DNA from: Lampris incognitus
Taxonomy: Eukaryota; Chordata; Actinopteri; Lampriformes; Lampridae
Direction: 5' to 3'
Length of the DNA stretch: 64,000 nucleotides
NCBI RefSeq assembly: GCF_029633865.1
Contig: NC_079230.1
Span: 31,732,358-31,796,357, forward strand
Under the pieces are notes generated by a model. That model ran no database searches. It had not been told where the DNA came from and saw only the letters and a program-made list of their open reading frames with translations. Made by a program: the position numbers and the translations under genes. This document shows positions 61,571 to 64,000 of this stretch, piece by piece; position 1 is the stretch's first letter; each line of letters starts with the position of its first letter.

Positions 61571-62645
61571 TTGAATCAGCCAGAGCAGTCTTAGTGTCCA
61601 CAAACGTCTTGTTCCTCTCCGCAGACCAGTCCACAGTGTGTTTGGTGGCCTTGCCTTTCAGGGCCTCATACAGGGGTCACATGAGTTGAGCTGCTCGGCG
61701 GATAAAGTGGTGGTAAAAATTCACCATGCCGAGGAACTCCTGTAGGGACTTGACTGTGAGCAGTCATGGTAAGTTCACGATGGCGTCCACCTTTGACGGG
61801 AGGCGTACCGCCCCGTCTTTGGTGACTCGGTGTCCAAGGAAGTCGATGGTTGTCAGCCCAAACTGGCACTTGGCTGGATTGGCGATCACCCCATGCTGGC
61901 TGAGCCACTCGAAAAGAGTCCGGAGGTGGGACAGGTGTTCCGCGTTGGAGTTGCTGGTGATGAGGATGTTGTCTAGATAGACGAAAACAAAAGGCAGGTC
62001 CCGTAGCACCGAATCCATGGGGAGCTGGAATGTCTGCACAGTGTTCTTGAGGCCGAATGGCATGCGTAGGAACTCAAACAGTCCAAATGGGGTGATCACC
62101 GCCATTTTGGAGACATCCAGCGGGTGGACGGGCACCTGATGGTATCCACAGACGAGGTCCACTTTGGAAAAGATGACTTTTCCAGCCAGGTGGGCGGAAA
62201 AACCCTAGATGTGTGGGACTGGGTAGCAGTCCAGTGTCATCGTATTGTTGAGTCGGCGGTAATCACTGCACGGGTGTCACCCGCAACCAGGCTTCGGTAC
62301 GATGTGGAGGGTTGAAGCCCATGGGCTGTTGGAGTGGCGAATGATGCTGAGACGCTCCATATTCTCAAACTCCTCCTTGGCAGCGGTGAGCTTGGCTGGG
62401 TCGAGGCACCAAGCCCGAGCATAGACTGGTGGGCCAGTGGTGGCGATGTGGTGCTCCACTCCCTGCTTGGCAGTGGAAGATGAGAAGGTGGGCTGCGTGA
62501 GGACCGGGAACTCAGCGAGAAGCCGGAGAAAATCGTCTGCGGCGGAGAGCATGCTAGATAGTCTGATGGAGTCTGCTCCACTGAGAGTACACCCATAAGA
62601 GTAGAAAGTGACAGTATCGATCAGGCGGCAGTTTTTGACATCCAA
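61571..62645 (-). pseudogene. Gypsy protease end and reverse transcriptase, YLDN instead of YLDD
   Basis: 62645-62277 encodes the protease-RT linker and first RT motif (VYARAWCLDPAKLTAAKEEF, SIIRHSNSPWASTLHIVPKP). 62162-61764 has DLVCGYHQVPVHP, MPFGLKNTVQTFQ and FVYLDNILITS: the second Asp of the catalytic box is Asn (codon AAC on the - strand, 61968-61970). The thumb continues as NFYHHFIRRAAQLMRPLYEA in broken frames to 61571. Confidence 0.87.
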
Positions 62646-62701
62646 CAGCAGCCCATAGGAGCATAGAAAATCATCCAGCAGACAAACGCCAGGGTCACCA
62701 A

Positions 62702-62930
62702 TGTGGAAATTGCCGCATACTAGAGACAGATAATTTCTCTCATTGACTACACAAATGCGTGTCGCTTATTCTTGGTACAAAATCACAATGCGAGCAACCT
62801 GGCGCTGCCCCAACCATCCCAGTCCTAGCTCCACCCTTTCAACCCAGAAACCACTTCTTAAAGGGCCCGTGTCTACCTAACACACAACATCAACAAATTA
62901 TGGTGAATTGTGCCCATATAGTCCGCTACA
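62702..62930 (-). repeat. Gypsy 5' LTR
   Basis: On the - strand starts TGTAGCGGACTATATGGGCA and ends GCAATTTCCACA, followed by T and TGGTGACCC, a plausible primer binding site. Confidence 0.9.
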
Positions 62931-62934
62931 CCTG

Positions 62935-63685
62935 CTGCTTTTTGACGTTATAGCCAATGGTCTGGGCCACTGATTTATGTAGCAGGGTGCTGATGGTAGT
63001 CTTTTTTTGTGTGAATGGATTCGTCAGTCTTCAACAGGAGTTCAGTATCGCCAAGTTTTTGTGCTAGAACACACCATAGGTTGTTACGCACCTCTGCATC
63101 TCTGAGTTTAGCGCAATGTAGTCTCTTTTTGGTGGACTTTTTAAGGTGGACTGCTGGGTGTACCATGAGATGGATTTGGCTACTATCATTCGGTGGTCTG
63201 TATCACACTCCGCTCCCTCTCATGGCTCGAGTGATACAAACATCCCTAATGTCAGATCTTCTAATAATGATGTAGTCGATCAGGTGCCAGTACTTTGAAC
63301 GTGGGTACATCCAGGAGATCTTATATTTGTTCTTCATCTGGAACATGGTGTTGGTTATGGAGAGCACATAGGTTCAGGAGCCTAAACCATTAGCATTCAT
63401 ATGCCCAACTCCATGGCGTCCAATCCCACCTTTCCAAACCTCGCAATGAATCCTGACTCTTGCATTGAAATCCTAAAGAAGAAGAACGTTGTCTTTCTTG
63501 GGGACCTTAATGAGGCCATCGTCCAACTGCTGGTAGAAGCAATCCTTTACTTCGTCTTCAGATGGGGGGGTGTAGGTGCATAAGCACTAAAGAAGCTGGC
63601 ATACTGTTTCACAGCATGAGGGATAAGGATAGATATGAGTCTTTCATTTATGCCAATGGGTGTTTCTGTCAGGTTGGGAAGGAGG
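62935..63685 (-). pseudogene. LINE endonuclease, copy 2
   Basis: LLPNLTETPIGINERLIS at 63690-63630, then endonuclease motifs in shifting frames to CDTDHRMIVA (about 63175-63210) and RDAEVRNNLWCVLAQKLGDT. The hAT at 63686 interrupts it just before the N-terminal part. Confidence 0.8.
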
Positions 63686-64000
63686 TAAGGATGCACCGAT
63701 ACCGATACCACCATCGGGTATTGGTCCGATACTGTGCGCGTGTACTCGTACTCGTAATCATAAAACTGCTTCGATACAACAACACCCGATACCACTTTAC
63801 AGCAGCGTTACATTCCCCTCTCAGTTGAGCAGGGAGGCGGTGGAGGAGGAGCAATGTCAGCTGTGTGGAGATATTTCAAAGTAAACGACGTTGACAAAAG
63901 TAAAGCCGACTGCAAATTATGCTCAGCAAAGTTTAGTGGCCAATCGGTCCCTATTCTAGTTCAAACACCCACCCTCGTACTGCATGCATTCGCCAACTGC
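63686..64000 (+). mobile_element. hAT transposon, 5' end, continues beyond the window
   Basis: Starts TAAGGATGCACCGATACCGA, a familiar hAT terminus rich in CGATAC words, inserted in LINE coding. An ATG at about 63854 opens a BED-finger-like frame: VWRYFKVNDVDKSKADCKLC then SAKFS, the start of a zf-BED hAT transposase. Only 50 codons are in the window. Confidence 0.75.

Larger units (their letters stand above)
58972..62934 (-). mobile_element. Ty3/Gypsy retrotransposon without gag, inserted in the LINE (CCTG target duplication)
   Basis: LTRs at 58976-59205 and 62702-62930, CCTG at 58972-58975 and 62931-62934. On the - strand it reads LTR, candidate primer site TGGTGACCC, end of protease, RT, RNase H, integrase, GPY/F-like end, polypurine tract, LTR. 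Gag and the protease active site are missing: protease C-terminal coding (GLLLDVKNCRLIDTV) begins about 45 bp after the LTR. The LTRs differ at roughly 30 of 230 positions by eye. Integrase is split by a hAT-type element. Confidence 0.92.
57066..63685 (-). mobile_element. Second copy of the APE-type LINE, split by a Gypsy element
   Basis: LINE parts are 57066-58975 and 62935-63685. Coding reads continuously across the gap (GYNVKKQQDWFDANA), matching GYKSRKHQDWFND of the copy at 21.5-24.2 kb. The 3' end has a degenerate C2H2 finger near 57130-57190 and a (TG)n tail. RT is broken by several frameshifts, and about 90 residues including the FADD box are deleted between HIKCICANTTI and SVNTTKTEV (near 57970). 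Motif A (AFVDLSKAFDTV) and the endonuclease TDH box are intact in sequence. Confidence 0.85.

Noticed and set aside
62680..62701. Primer binding site of the antisense Gypsy as certain
   Set aside because: TGGTGACCC is well placed, but the following bases run straight into protease coding, so it may be chance; mentioned only as candidate.

Overview
The window is vertebrate nuclear DNA, almost certainly from a ray-finned (teleost) fish. The evidence is spliced host exons with GT-AG borders, abundant (CA)n microsatellites, and a typically fish mixture of Tc1, hAT, BEL/Pao, Ty3/Gypsy, L2-like, restriction-endonuclease (RLE) type LINE, Penelope-like and tRNA-derived SINE sequences. Nothing bacterial is present. 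I cannot name the species.

Two host genes are supported. hacd4 (3-hydroxyacyl-CoA dehydratase 4) lies on the + strand at 27365-30662 as seven coding exons that join without a frame break into 223 codons plus stop. The 3' part of focad (focadhesin) lies on the - strand at 56918-31240 as fourteen exons that join in frame into 576 codons plus stop. The genes converge tail to tail with 577 bp between their stop codons. hacd4 and focad are also neighbours in mammals, so this looks like conserved microsynteny. Nearly everything from 31.3 to 56.9 kb that is not a focad exon is focad intron filled with transposons and tandem repeats.

Layout. 1-6.5 kb: decayed BEL/Pao retrotransposon without integrase core. 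6.5-9.1 kb: Tc1 remnant, 18-bp minisatellite, and a full-length Tc1/mariner element with DD36E spacing inserted in that minisatellite. 9.4-12.5 kb: two Gypsy remnants and a second truncated DD36E copy. 12.9-14.6 kb: unclassified noncoding repeat, a perfect hairpin and a SINE tail. 14.8-26.0 kb: a Gypsy element with ACGAC target duplications, carrying a hAT element (itself holding a 41-bp satellite) in its 5' LTR and an antisense LINE near its 3' end. 26.0-27.4 kb: probable hacd4 upstream region. 27.4-31.3 kb: hacd4 and the focad terminus. 31.3-56.9 kb: focad with SINEs, an L2-like LINE, MITEs, other LINE fragments, a 2-kb hexamer array and a Penelope-like fragment. 57.1-64.0 kb: a second copy of the same LINE, split by a Gypsy element (CCTG target duplication) that is itself split by a 613-bp hAT-type element (CTGTCCAC duplication); another hAT starts at 63686 and leaves the window.

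No autonomous, intact retroelement was found. Each is disabled by frameshifts, stops, deletions or loss of a catalytic residue. The most unusual items are the tandem amplification of the hacd4 exon 4/intron 4 splice junction, a probable GC-AG intron in hacd4, the datable nested insertions, and a polymerase-III-like A/B box pair in a Gypsy leader.
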